From Flavobacterium microcysteis (GTDB taxonomy: Bacteria > Bacteroidota > Bacteroidia > Flavobacteriales > Flavobacteriaceae), in assembly GCF_006385255.1 (NCBI RefSeq), contig NZ_VFJE01000053.1, positions 248,001 to 312,000 on the forward strand: 64,000 nt of DNA. Direction: 5' to 3'. Of this stretch, positions 9,358 to 19,200 are shown piece after piece. Each line of letters opens with the position of its first letter. Position 1 is the first letter of the stretch. The notes under the pieces are model-generated. The model was not told the origin of the DNA. It ran no database searches and saw only the letters and a program-made list of their open reading frames with translations. The position numbers and the translations under genes are program-made.

Positions 9358-9711
9358 TATTGTCTCTATCTTATTAAAGAACAACTTGTTTTAATTGTCA
9401 GTCTAGGAAATGAGTTTAGGAAAGCGCCCTTTATCTCCACATAATCTCTATTTTCTTCATACATACAAGTAAAGGGGTTGAATTGCGCTTATATCATGTT
9501 TTATCACTACAGATCAAATTCCTACCGGGTGTAAACACTACTTATAGAATTATTTACTAATCGAATTACGTCAGAAGAACAAATCTCTCTTATTTTAAAT
9601 ACAAAAGCCTTACTATGAATGCAAAAATCTTAATTTGAGTTCTCTATTTAATATTTATGTCAAACTAAGCATACTAAAATTCATAAGTTTCAATATATTA
9701 AGCACTTCTCT
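9358..9711. other. AT-rich non-coding stretch at the right end of the island
   Basis: About 350 bases with no ORF I would defend on either strand, no tRNA and no clear terminator. It lies between the last island gene and the broken radC, so the right attachment end of the element should lie here or at its edge. Short direct repeats of TTTACATAA occur close to the radC break (about 9711-9736), but I cannot show they are recombination sites. Confidence 0.4.
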
Positions 9712-10287
9712 TTACATAACAAAATACTTTACATAATGAGCTAGAATTATTGAAGTTGCATTATGCTCGATGGCTACTTTAAAAACAAGACGGGCATCTA
9801 CTACAGTTCCTGTCATTCCGCCTTTACTCAACCGCCATTTGTGAGTAATCCTATTGGAATTACTAAGATACAGAATCCAGAATTCCTCATGACCAAGCTC
9901 ACCAATAATAGGCTGCATTGTCTCAAAAACCACTTTACTGGTAGCAATTCTCCTTGACGGCCTGGCTTCTTCAGAGCGTCGTCTTCTGCCTAATTCAATA
10001 GCAGCAAGAATCGTAATAGCTTTTGCCTCTCCAATGCCATGATAAGTGAGCAGCTTTTCAATGGATAGCTTTCCAATACCATTTAGATTTTTAGCATCGT
10101 CCAGGATTCGTTTACTTAAGGCTACCGCACTTTCGTTTTCGTTTCCGGTGCGTATCAGGATGGCTATCAACTCTGCATTGCTTAGGGCTTCTTGTCCTTT
10201 ATATCTTAATTTTTCACGAGGCTTGTCGTCTATAGCCCAATCTTTGATTGTAAGTGTTTTTGTTTTTTTCTCCTCTTCTTCCTGCAT
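9712..10287 (-). pseudogene. radC: radC, truncated at the JAMM catalytic motif
   Basis: The 191 residues match RadC/JAB1-MPN family proteins: an N-terminal helix-hairpin-helix region (about 30-101, with NGIGKLSIEKL and HGIGEAKA) and the start of the MPN domain (HEEFWILYLSNSN, then SKGGMTGTVVDARLVFK). Family members are about 225-230 residues and continue past ILAH as HNHPSG with the metal ligands His-x-His and a later Ser/Asp. Here ILAH is followed by YVKYFVM and a stop, so both catalytic ligands and some 40 residues are lost. The break lies near 9735 and everything beyond is island DNA. The remaining fragment cannot be a JAMM enzyme. The missing 3' part is probably left of this window. Confidence 0.85.
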
Positions 10288-10406
10288 GGCGTTTAAATTA
10301 AATTACGATGAAATATACGAATATATGTTTAAGAAAAAAACTTATAAATCAATCCTTATTATAAGATATATCATACATTTTGCGTTATAACTGGAAACTA
10401 ATAGCC

Positions 10407-10982
10407 ATGAAGTATTTTCTCTCTCTCGCCTGTTTCTTATTTATCACTATTGCTTTAGAAAAGAGTTTCCCGGAAAAGCTTTCGGATGCAGCAATTGCGC
10501 TGACAAAAGACAAAGTCATTTACGATCCGAGTTACTTTTCAATAAGCTATCCTAACGGCGATGTACCAAAAGACAAAGGCGTTTGTACAGATGTTGTTAT
10601 CAGGGCATACAGAAAATTGGGAATCGATCTACAGAAGGAAGTACATGAAGACATGAAAAAAAACTTCTCAAAATATCCGCAAAAATGGGGGCTCAAAAAA
10701 ACAGACCCGAATATTGACCATAGAAGAGTGCCTAATCTGCAGATCTATTTCACCCGATTCGGTAAAAGCTTAGAAGTAACCGATAAAGCTTCGGATTATA
10801 AAACAGGCGATTTAGTGACCTGGATGATCAATAATAAAATGCCGCATATTGGAATTGTAACCAACCGAAAATCAGCCGATGGGAAACGGAATCTGATTGT
10901 TCATAATGTGGGTGCGGGACAGGTTTTGGAAGATTGCCTTTTCCAATATAAAATAACCGGACACTACCAGTTTAAAAAATAA
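10407..10982 (+). CDS. DUF1287 domain secreted or periplasmic protein
   Basis: About 191 residues from ATG 10407; the frame opens at a TTG at 10380, but the ATG directly precedes a signal peptide (MKYFLSLACFLFITIALEKS). The mature part matches DUF1287: an YDPSYFSISYPNGDVP opening, then KGVCTDVVIRAYRKLGID with a conserved Cys, NIDHRRVPNLQ, a GDLVTW strand, and HIGIV and VHNVGAG with His residues. Cys and His in these positions recall NlpC/P60-like folds, so an amidase-type activity is conceivable but unproven. It is divergent from radC and convergent with the mpl operon. The domain call is secure; the biochemical role is unknown. Confidence 0.8.
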   Translation: MKYFLSLACFLFITIALEKSFPEKLSDAAIALTKDKVIYDPSYFSISYPNGDVPKDKGVCTDVVIRAYRKLGIDLQKEVHEDMKKNFSKYPQKWGLKKTDPNIDHRRVPNLQIYFTRFGKSLEVTDKASDYKTGDLVTWMINNKMPHIGIVTNRKSADGKRNLIVHNVGAGQVLEDCLFQYKITGHYQFKK

Positions 10983-11018
10983 GCGGACCAGCTTCCTAAA
11001 AGGAAATGACTGATCCGC
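10983..11018 (-). terminator. Hairpin downstream of the TPR-mpl operon
   Basis: GCGGA-CCAG at 10983-10991 pairs with CTGA-TCCGC at 11110-style mirror positions 11010-11018 with one mismatch, and an inner TTCC/GGAA stem closes the loop. Read on the minus strand the stem is followed by TTATTTTTT, as expected for an intrinsic terminator of the minus-strand operon ending at 11036. On the plus strand no T-run follows. Confidence 0.45.
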
Positions 11019-11035
11019 AAATCATCATAGTTTAT

Positions 11036-12394
11036 TTATAGAAGCGTTTTTACCTCATCAAAATTTAGCCCACCATAATTTCCGGAACTCATCAGCAACA
11101 ATGCGATTTTCTCCGTATCAAATTTTAGGTGGAAAAGGTATTCTTTAAATGCCGCAGGATTTGTATAAATAATCAGATCTTCACGATTGAAAGATTTTGC
11201 TATTTGCTCATAGGTTACTTCTTCCAACTGTTTGATTTTTACAGCATCAGGTGAATAGAAAACGACTGCCACATCGGCTGCATCTAATGATCCTTCGTAT
11301 TCTTTCAGAAATTCAGCATTTAGGCTGCTATACGTATGCAATTCCAAACAAGCAATCAGTTTTCTGTCTGGATATTGTTCTTTCACTGCTTTTGTCGTAG
11401 CTGCTACTTTGCTTGGTGAATGTGCAAAGTCTTTATAGGCTACATTATTCTTATTTTCTGCAATTTTCTCCAAACGTTTTGAAGCGCCTTTAAAACTGGC
11501 AATCGCTTCATAAAAATCTGCCTCATCAACACCCATGTTCTGGCAGATCCATTTGGCTCCGGCAAGATTATTCAGGTTGTGGGCTCCAAAAACTTCTATT
11601 GGCATATCTCCTTCTGGAGTTTCAAGCAATGTTGTGCCATTCTCTACGCTATAACTTGGAGTCGAATATGCAATTTTTCGGATAGGATTTGTTGCCGCTT
11701 CCGCTACTCTTTTTACTTCCGAATCATCTTCATTATACACAAGAATACCGCCGTTGGTGATTTTTTGTATGAAAATCTCAAACTGTTCTACATAGTTCTC
11801 ATACGTTGGAAAAACATTGATATGATCCCAAGCAATTCCGGAAATCAAAGCAATATTGGGCTGATACAAATGGAATTTTGGTCTTCTGTCCATTGGCGAT
11901 GATAAGTATTCATCTCCTTCAAGAACGATAAAATCATTTTCTTCCGTTAGGTGCACCATCGTATCAAAACCTTCCAATTGTGCTCCAACCATATAATCCA
12001 CATTGATTCCGTGGTAATGCATAACATGCAAAATCATCGAAGTAATGGTCGTCTTTCCATGCGAACCTCCAATTACTACTCTTGTCTTGTTTTTTGACTG
12101 TTCGTATAAAAACTCAGGATATGAAAAAATCTTCAATCCTAATTCTTGCGCTTTTAAAAGTTCAGGATTATCGGCTTTGGCATGCATCCCAAGAATAACC
12201 GAATCGATATCCGAAGTAATTTTTTCAGGAAACCAACCCAATTCTTTAGGTAGCAATCCTCTTTTCTCCAAACGTGTTTTGGAAGGTTCAAAAATAGCAT
12301 CATCGCTCCCGGTTACCTGGTATCCTTTTTCATGCAAGGCAATGGCAAGATTGTGCATAGCACTGCCTCCAATGGCTATAAAGTGTGTTCTCAT
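11036..12394 (-). CDS. mpl: Mpl-type UDP-N-acetylmuramate:tripeptide ligase (murein peptide ligase)
   Basis: A 452-residue Mur-ligase-family enzyme. The N-terminal Rossmann domain opens MRTHFIAIGGSAMHNLA, as in Mpl and MurC. The ATP P-loop GSHGKTT lies at about 110-116, and a DEYLSSP/WDHINVFPT central domain and a C-terminal domain with KDFAHSPSKV (where MurC has HHPTE) follow. HSP rather than HPTE is typical of Mpl, which in other bacteria joins recycled L-Ala-gamma-D-Glu-meso-DAP to UDP-MurNAc in the cytoplasm. Length is normal for the family. It starts with ATG 26 bases after the TPR gene and is probably co-transcribed with it. MurC is the only serious alternative and fits less well. Confidence 0.88.
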   Translation of the reverse strand: MRTHFIAIGGSAMHNLAIALHEKGYQVTGSDDAIFEPSKTRLEKRGLLPKELGWFPEKITSDIDSVILGMHAKADNPELLKAQELGLKIFSYPEFLYEQSKNKTRVVIGGSHGKTTITSMILHVMHYHGINVDYMVGAQLEGFDTMVHLTEENDFIVLEGDEYLSSPMDRRPKFHLYQPNIALISGIAWDHINVFPTYENYVEQFEIFIQKITNGGILVYNEDDSEVKRVAEAATNPIRKIAYSTPSYSVENGTTLLETPEGDMPIEVFGAHNLNNLAGAKWICQNMGVDEADFYEAIASFKGASKRLEKIAENKNNVAYKDFAHSPSKVAATTKAVKEQYPDRKLIACLELHTYSSLNAEFLKEYEGSLDAADVAVVFYSPDAVKIKQLEEVTYEQIAKSFNREDLIIYTNPAAFKEYLFHLKFDTEKIALLLMSSGNYGGLNFDEVKTLL

Positions 12395-12420
12395 CTATTC
12401 AGATTATGATCGGATATTAA

Positions 12421-13119
12421 TTATGTTTTGCTTTTCTCAGCATATTCATCCAAAACAGCTTTTGCTTTTTCCGGCTGTTTCATTTTATTTTTATACAGGT
12501 CGGCTAATTTTTTATAGGTCGTTTTTGACCTACCAATTTCGACTGCCTTTTTATAATTCTTTTCTGCTTCTTTATATCTTTTAAAATATTCTGCAATATG
12601 TCCTTTTGAAAGATAGCCATCAACAGCAGAAAGCGACATCAGTTCCTCAGCATACTTTTGTGCCTTTTTTTCACTACCGCCAACAATCCCGGGAAGCTGC
12701 AGGTATAATTCAACCAATGCCCATCGGGATTCAATATGTTTTGGATTTAGCTCAATGGCTTTTTTAAAGGAATCCTCCACATCGTCAATCATCCCCAAAG
12801 CTTTAAATTTATTGCTTTCTTTAGCTTTCATTGCCAAAGCGCCTCCGTATTTATAAAAATAATTAGCTTCAGAAGGTTTTAATTCTTTTAGCTTTTCATA
12901 ATACCCTAAAGCTTCATTCCAGTTTTTTGTATGCGCTTCAATATCTCCTAAATACTCTATGACACCTGCATCTTTTGGGCTCTTTTTATAAAGGGCGATA
13001 AATATTTCTTTAGCCTTTTCATAGTTTCCTTTATTAAAAAACTGCTCACCTTTCGCATATTCAGATTGCGAAAAGGCAGCTATTGGAAACAAGAATAAGA
13101 GTAAAAAGAAACGTTTCAA
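12421..13119 (-). CDS. Secreted TPR protein
   Basis: A 232-residue protein with an N-terminal signal peptide (KRFFLLLFLFPIAAFSQS) and about five tetratricopeptide repeats, visible as recurring A-x-x-Y/F-x-K-A-x-x-x-x-x-K/E-L-x-P blocks from about 22 to 225. It is exported to the periplasm or outer membrane and probably mediates protein contacts. The start is a TTG (13117-13119): no in-frame ATG exists nearby, the signal peptide begins there, and a -7 element TATTTTTG sits about 20 bases upstream. First gene of the operon with mpl. Its partner is unknown. Confidence 0.8.
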   Translation of the reverse strand: MKRFFLLLFLFPIAAFSQSEYAKGEQFFNKGNYEKAKEIFIALYKKSPKDAGVIEYLGDIEAHTKNWNEALGYYEKLKELKPSEANYFYKYGGALAMKAKESNKFKALGMIDDVEDSFKKAIELNPKHIESRWALVELYLQLPGIVGGSEKKAQKYAEELMSLSAVDGYLSKGHIAEYFKRYKEAEKNYKKAVEIGRSKTTYKKLADLYKNKMKQPEKAKAVLDEYAEKSKT

Positions 13120-13138
13120 CAGGCTTGATTTAGTCTTC

Positions 13139-13146
13139 CAAAAATA
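13139..13146 (-). promoter_or_regulatory. -7 promoter element of the TPR-mpl operon
   Basis: The minus strand reads TATTTTTG, a perfect match to the Bacteroidota -7 consensus TAnnTTTG, placing transcription start about 12 bases before the TTG start codon. No clear TTTG -33 element is found at the usual spacing. Confidence 0.4.
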
Positions 13147-13236
13147 GCAAAATGATTTGGAATAGTGGAACGGATTTTATCAGTTTTGGAGAACAAATAA
13201 AAGTAGTATATTGGTGACAATTATGGCTCCAATTTT

Positions 13237-13244
13237 ATTTTTGA
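13237..13244 (+). promoter_or_regulatory. -7 promoter element of the alpha-2-macroglobulin gene
   Basis: Perfect TATTTTTG about 55 bases before the ATG at 13299. A TTG lies upstream at 13212-13214, but the 22-base spacing is longer than usual, so only the -7 box is supported. Confidence 0.35.
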
Positions 13245-13298
13245 GAGCTTCCAACCTTTTTATAAAAACTATACTCCTTATTATATAAAACCTCTTTT

Positions 13299-16200
13299 AT
13301 GAAAAAAATTATAGGATTACTGGTACTATTCTTTTCCTTATCAATAACAGCCCAAAGTTTGGATAAAAGCTGGAACAAAGTATATGAGTACGAATACGAT
13401 GGAAAAATAAAATCCGCTTCAGAGGAATTAAATAAAATCTATAAGAAAGCCAGAAAGAAAAATGACCAGGCAGAAATAATCAGGACTTTCCTATATCAAT
13501 CCAAGTTTTTAATGACGCTTGAAGAAGAAGCTCAATATAAAATCATCAAAAATCTTAGGGAGGAATTAACAACCAAAGACGAAGCCAATAAAGCCATCTT
13601 CAGTTTCATTTACGGAAAATTGCTTTCTGAATATTATGGACAGAATAGGTATAAATTAAAAAATCAAACAGCAACTGAGTCTATTTTCAATCCAGACTTT
13701 AGGACATGGTCATCATCTGATTTTGAAAAAGAAATTGCAACTGCCTATGAAAACAGCATCAAAAATGAGACGATTCTGTTAAAAACACCTTTAAGCAATT
13801 ATGACAAGATAATCGTTTTTGGAAAATTCGAAGCCCCTTTAAATAGGTCTCTTTATGATTTTCTATCCGAAAAGTATCTGGAAAAAAATGAATTTTATAA
13901 AGATGAATCTCCAGAAGAGAAAACCTTTCTTTCTAACAATATTCATTCATTCTATGGAAACCCGAAAGAATTTCAGGAACTAGATTTAAAGAATTACAAA
14001 TTCTCGCCTTTTTATCTCAGATTAGCTATATATCAAAAACTAGAAAAAAGTTATGCCTCACAAAACAATGCCATTGCTCTTTCAAACATCGCTCTCAAAA
14101 GAATTCAGACCGTTTACAAAAGACGAAATATACTGGAAGAGTATTTAACTGTTTTAGATCGATTTATAGCAATAACACAAGACAAGTATCAAAGTGCTTT
14201 TCTTATCGAAAAAGCTACAATATATCAAGATAACGCTTCAAAAGATACCCATACGGATTATAATTCAAAAGCAGTTGAAATCTGCGATTCAGTCATCCTA
14301 AAAGGAGATGAACCGTTCGCCTCAGAGGCAAAAAATACTAAAGTATCTATTTTAGCCAAAAATCTAACTGTAAAAACAGAAAAATACATCATCCCCAACC
14401 AACCCAATTTAGCCTTAATACAATTCGCAAGCATTGACACTATTTATGGGAGTTTATATAAAATCCCATTAAAATTTGCTATCAAACTTGAATCCCGAAA
14501 CATCGAAAAAGATTCTCTCTTTATTGATTTTGTAAATAAAAACAAACCGTATAAAACGTTTAAAAACAGATTACCTAGTACAAAAGGCTACTTTGAATAC
14601 TCAACAGAAATTATTCTTCCTGAAATGGAAGCTGGGATATATTTATTGACAATAAGCACAAAAAAAGACAGTTTATCCATTGAGGATATCTATTCTTATG
14701 CCACTATAAATGCTACTGATCTCACTTTAGCATATTCTGACTCCCAAAATACGGAACGGTTTCAAGTATTGAACAGAAAAACAGGGAAACCAATAAAGGA
14801 TGCGATCATAAAATCAGATGATTTTATAATAAAAACCGATAAAAATGGAATGGCCAAATATGAACGGACAAAAGCAACCCAAAACTACTCTCAAAACATC
14901 CAGATAATAAAAGCAAAAGATACTCTTTCTCTTTTTTACAATACAACTTATTTTTATGAACATGTAAGGACAAAAGAAGAAGAAGAAAAAGAAGAAAAAG
15001 AAAAATTTAGAGTTAAAGCCAATCTGTTTACCGACAGGTTTATATACAGGCCGGGGCAGACCGTTTATTTTAAAGGAATACTACTCAAGAAAAAAGATAG
15101 CAAAAATGATATTGTCCCTGACATGTTTGTTAGTGTAAGAGCAGAAAACGTAAACGGTGAGGATATTTATATGGCACGTTTAAAAACCAATGAATTTGGC
15201 TCTTTTATTGGCGAATTTAACATTCCAAAAAATACACTAACAGGAGATTTCACGATTAATGCTGAGGAAGACGAAGACTATGAAACTGACGCTCATTATG
15301 ACGAAAACAAAGACGAGCATCCGTTTTGGGATAAGGTTAATCGCTTTGAACACAGCGAAATCAGTTTTAAAGTTGAAGAATACAAGCGTCCAAAATTTGA
15401 AGTGACTTTTGAACCGATTACAGAGAACTTCATCGTAAACCAAAATATTAAAGTTAAAGGAAAAGCGAAAGCCTTTGCAGGAGCTACTATTTCAGATGCT
15501 ACAGTTTCTTATACAGTCAAACGAAACAGTTATTATCACAATTGGCGATACTCAAATAATCATTTCAGTTATGACGATGAAGAAATAGCAGCAGGTACAA
15601 TAGAAACAGATCAAGACGGAAACTTTGAAATCGAATTCACGGCTATCCCAGCTAAAGGTTTCAATGAAGAAGGACAGCCTGTTTTTAATTTTTCTATAGA
15701 AGCAGAAGTTACAGATAGTAATGGCGAAACCAGAAAAAACATCACAGTAGCAAAAGCAGGATATCATAATCTTGTATTGTCTGCAAACATACCCGAAACG
15801 ATCAATGCCAAAACGATTCAGAAAATCACTCTAGACAGCCAAAATTTAAACGGACAATTTATTCCAATAATTGGAGAACTTAAAATTTACAAATCAAAAT
15901 CTCCAAATCGCGTCTTAAGCAGCAGACGATGGGAAGCTCCCGAAATTCAGATAATCCCTGAAGATGAATTCATTCGGCTATTCCCTACATTGCCTTATAA
16001 AAACAACAACGTAGAAAAAGGAGAGCTTGTTTTTAACCAAAAGGTTGACACAAAAACAACAAAAGAAATAATTCTGAATGATTTGAAAAAATGGGTTTCA
16101 GGAGGATATCAATTATTTTTTACCTCAAAAGACATTTCCGGAAAAGAAATTGAAGTCAGTTCGAGTTTTAAACTGCTTAATGATTCAGACAAAATGCCTG

Positions 16201-19200
16201 GTGATCATGAGCTATTTCAATATGAAATTATAAATACAGATCCGAAAAAAGATGGGTTTGTAGAAGTGCAATACACATCCGCTGCTCCTCTATATATTAC
16301 CACAGAAGCTTTTTATCAAAGCGAAGCCGTATTCAATAAAGTTATCGAAGTAAATGGAAAAAATATTTTTAGGATTCCAATAGAAAAGGACTGGAAAAAT
16401 GACGTTAAGATTAGTATGAATTTTATATGGGAGAACAAAAATTTCGAAAAAAAACATACCCAATTCCTTCCCATTTATCGGGAAAAAATAAATATCGAAA
16501 CCGGTACTTTCCGTAATAAAATAGAACCCGGCGGTAATGAAACCTGGTCTTTTTTCATCAAGGATCAGCATAAGAACGGTATAAAGGCAGAAGTTTTAGC
16601 CTCTATGTATGATACTTCTCTTGATCAATTCTATGAATCGGAATGGAATACTTCATTAGATTTTTCTAATGATAATTACAATAATATCGAATTCAAACAA
16701 TTTTTAGGTATGGGTAATCTTGCTTCTTTATATTTCAGAAACCTAATTCCCTATCAAAATCCTATTTACTACTCTCGAAGCCAATTCAATTGGTTTGGAT
16801 TTGATTTTTTACACTCTGAACAAAAAGACTCACAATACCACCAATATTTGACAGAAAAATTAATCCTTTCAAGCGGAAAAACAATTTCGGGAGTTATTAC
16901 AGAAAATGGATTGCCTTTGCCGGGTGTTTCTGTTATAGTCTCAGGAACAGACAGGGGTACTCAAACCGACTTTGATGGGAAATATGAAATCAAAGCCCTA
17001 ATGAATGAAATTCTTGCATTCCATTTTGTTGGAATGAAAAGCCAATACATCAGGGTTAATAATAAAACCATAAATATTGAAATGACTGAATCTGACGAAA
17101 TGCTTCAGGAGGTTATCGTTACCGCATATACATCTACGAAAAGACCTAAAAGTTTAGCGGCAGTAAATTATGTAACTGTTGATGTAATTGAAGAAAGATC
17201 AAATGCTTCAGTAATTCAAAGCTTACAAGGCATGGTCCCTGGCTTGAATATCGGTTCAGGAAGTGGCCAACCAGACGGGGATACTACTATCATTCTTCGT
17301 GGTAGCGGCTCAATTAATATGAGCGGTTCCCCATTATTTATTGTTGATGGTATGCCTGTTGCTGAAGACGAATATCGATCCATGAATCTAAAAGATATTC
17401 TCTCTGCAAATGTCTTGAAAGGCAATGAGGCGACTTCGCTTTATGGCTCCAGAGGTGCTAATGGTGTTGTAATAATCACTACAAAAAAATCACTGGAAGC
17501 CCTGACTGAAGTGAAAGCCCGAAAAAACCTTTCGGAAACGGCTTTCTTCTTCCCTCAATTGCGAACTGATGATAAAGGAAACCTAAAATTCAGTTTCACG
17601 TCACCGGAAGCTTTGACTCAATGGAAACTAAGGCTTTTTGCCCATAACAAAAAAGCAGTTTCCGGATATTTAGAGAATTTTGTTATCACTCAAAAAGACC
17701 TGATGGTACTTCCAAACGTACCGCGCTTCTTAAGAGAAAATGATACTATCGTAATCACGTCAAAAATCTCAAATATCACTTCCGAACCAAAAAGCGGAAT
17801 CGCCATGTTACAGCTTTTTGATGCAGCAACCATGCAACCTATTGATGCAAAAATGCTGAACACAGACAATGTCAAAAACTTTAATATCAAGGCAAAAGGC
17901 AATACGGCAGTAAGCTGGAAATTATTCGTACCGCAAGGATTACAAGGCGTGCAGTATAAAATTTTGGCAAAAGCCGGAGATTTTACAGATGGTGAAGAAA
18001 ACATACTTCCTGTCCTGACCAATACTATGCTGGTGACAGAAAGTATACCGCTTTGGATTCCCGGCAACACCAAAAAGGAATATGTTTTTGAAAACTTAAA
18101 AAACAACCAATCTTCAACATTGCGAAACCATCTGCTTACTTTGGAATATACTTCAAATCCTGCCTGGTTTGCTATCAAATCATTGCCCTATCTGATGGAA
18201 TATGAACATGAATGTGCCGAACAGGTTTTTTCAAAATATTATGCCAATACGTTAGCAAATGAAATCATAACCACCAATCCAAAAATTGCAGCTGTTTTCG
18301 ATGCCTGGAGAAAAGCAGGAAAACCAATTTCTAAATTAGAACAGAACGAAGAATTAAAATCATTGATTTTAGCCGAAACACCTTGGACAAAAGATACCGA
18401 AAATGAAGAACAGCAAAAGAAAAATCTGGCAATGCTGTTTGACCTGGAAAAAATGAAAACTGATATCAATGACAATTTTGAAAAATTAGACCGCAAACAA
18501 TCTCAAAGTGGCGGTTTCCCTTGGTTTAGTGGTGGAAATGACAATGAATACATTACCCGCCATATCGTTACAGGATTAGGTCATCTGGAAAAACTAAAAG
18601 TTTCAAATCAAAATATTGAGAAATTCAGGCGAATTACTGCCAAGGCAATTCCTTTTATTGATGAGAAGTTTTTAACCCGAAACAGAAATGCAGAAATCAA
18701 TCAAAAGAAAAACAAAATCTGGAACTATGATACCTATGCTGATCTGCATTACTTATATGCCAGAAGTTTTTATACAAACACCTACCCGACAAACGACAGT
18801 CTTAAAAAAGCTATCCTAAAACACCTTGACTATACAAAGCAACATTGGATGGAATATGGCTTGTATCAAAAAGCGATGGCCACATTAGCCTTACATCGTT
18901 TTGGAGAAAAGGAAATCGCAAAAAAAATAGTAACCAGCCTAAAAGAGACCGCCATAAATAACGAAGAAAACGGAATGTATTGGCTTAGCAATAAATCAGG
19001 CTGGTATTGGTATCAGGCACCTATAGAAACCCAGGCCTTATTGATTGAAGCTTTTAGTGAAATTGGAAATGAGAAAAAATCGATTGAAGCCATGAAAGTC
19101 TGGTTGCTTAAAAACCGACAAACCAAATCATGGAATACCACTAAAGCAACAACCGAAGCCATATATGCCTTATTGCTTCAAGGAGAGGATTGGCTTTCTG

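Noticed and set aside
12045..12584. 179-residue plus-strand ORF across mpl and the TPR gene
   Set aside because: Overlaps two solid minus-strand genes and shows no domain.
17690..18178. 162-residue minus-strand ORF inside the alpha-2-macroglobulin gene
   Set aside because: Antisense shadow of a clear coding frame; no motif or own promoter.
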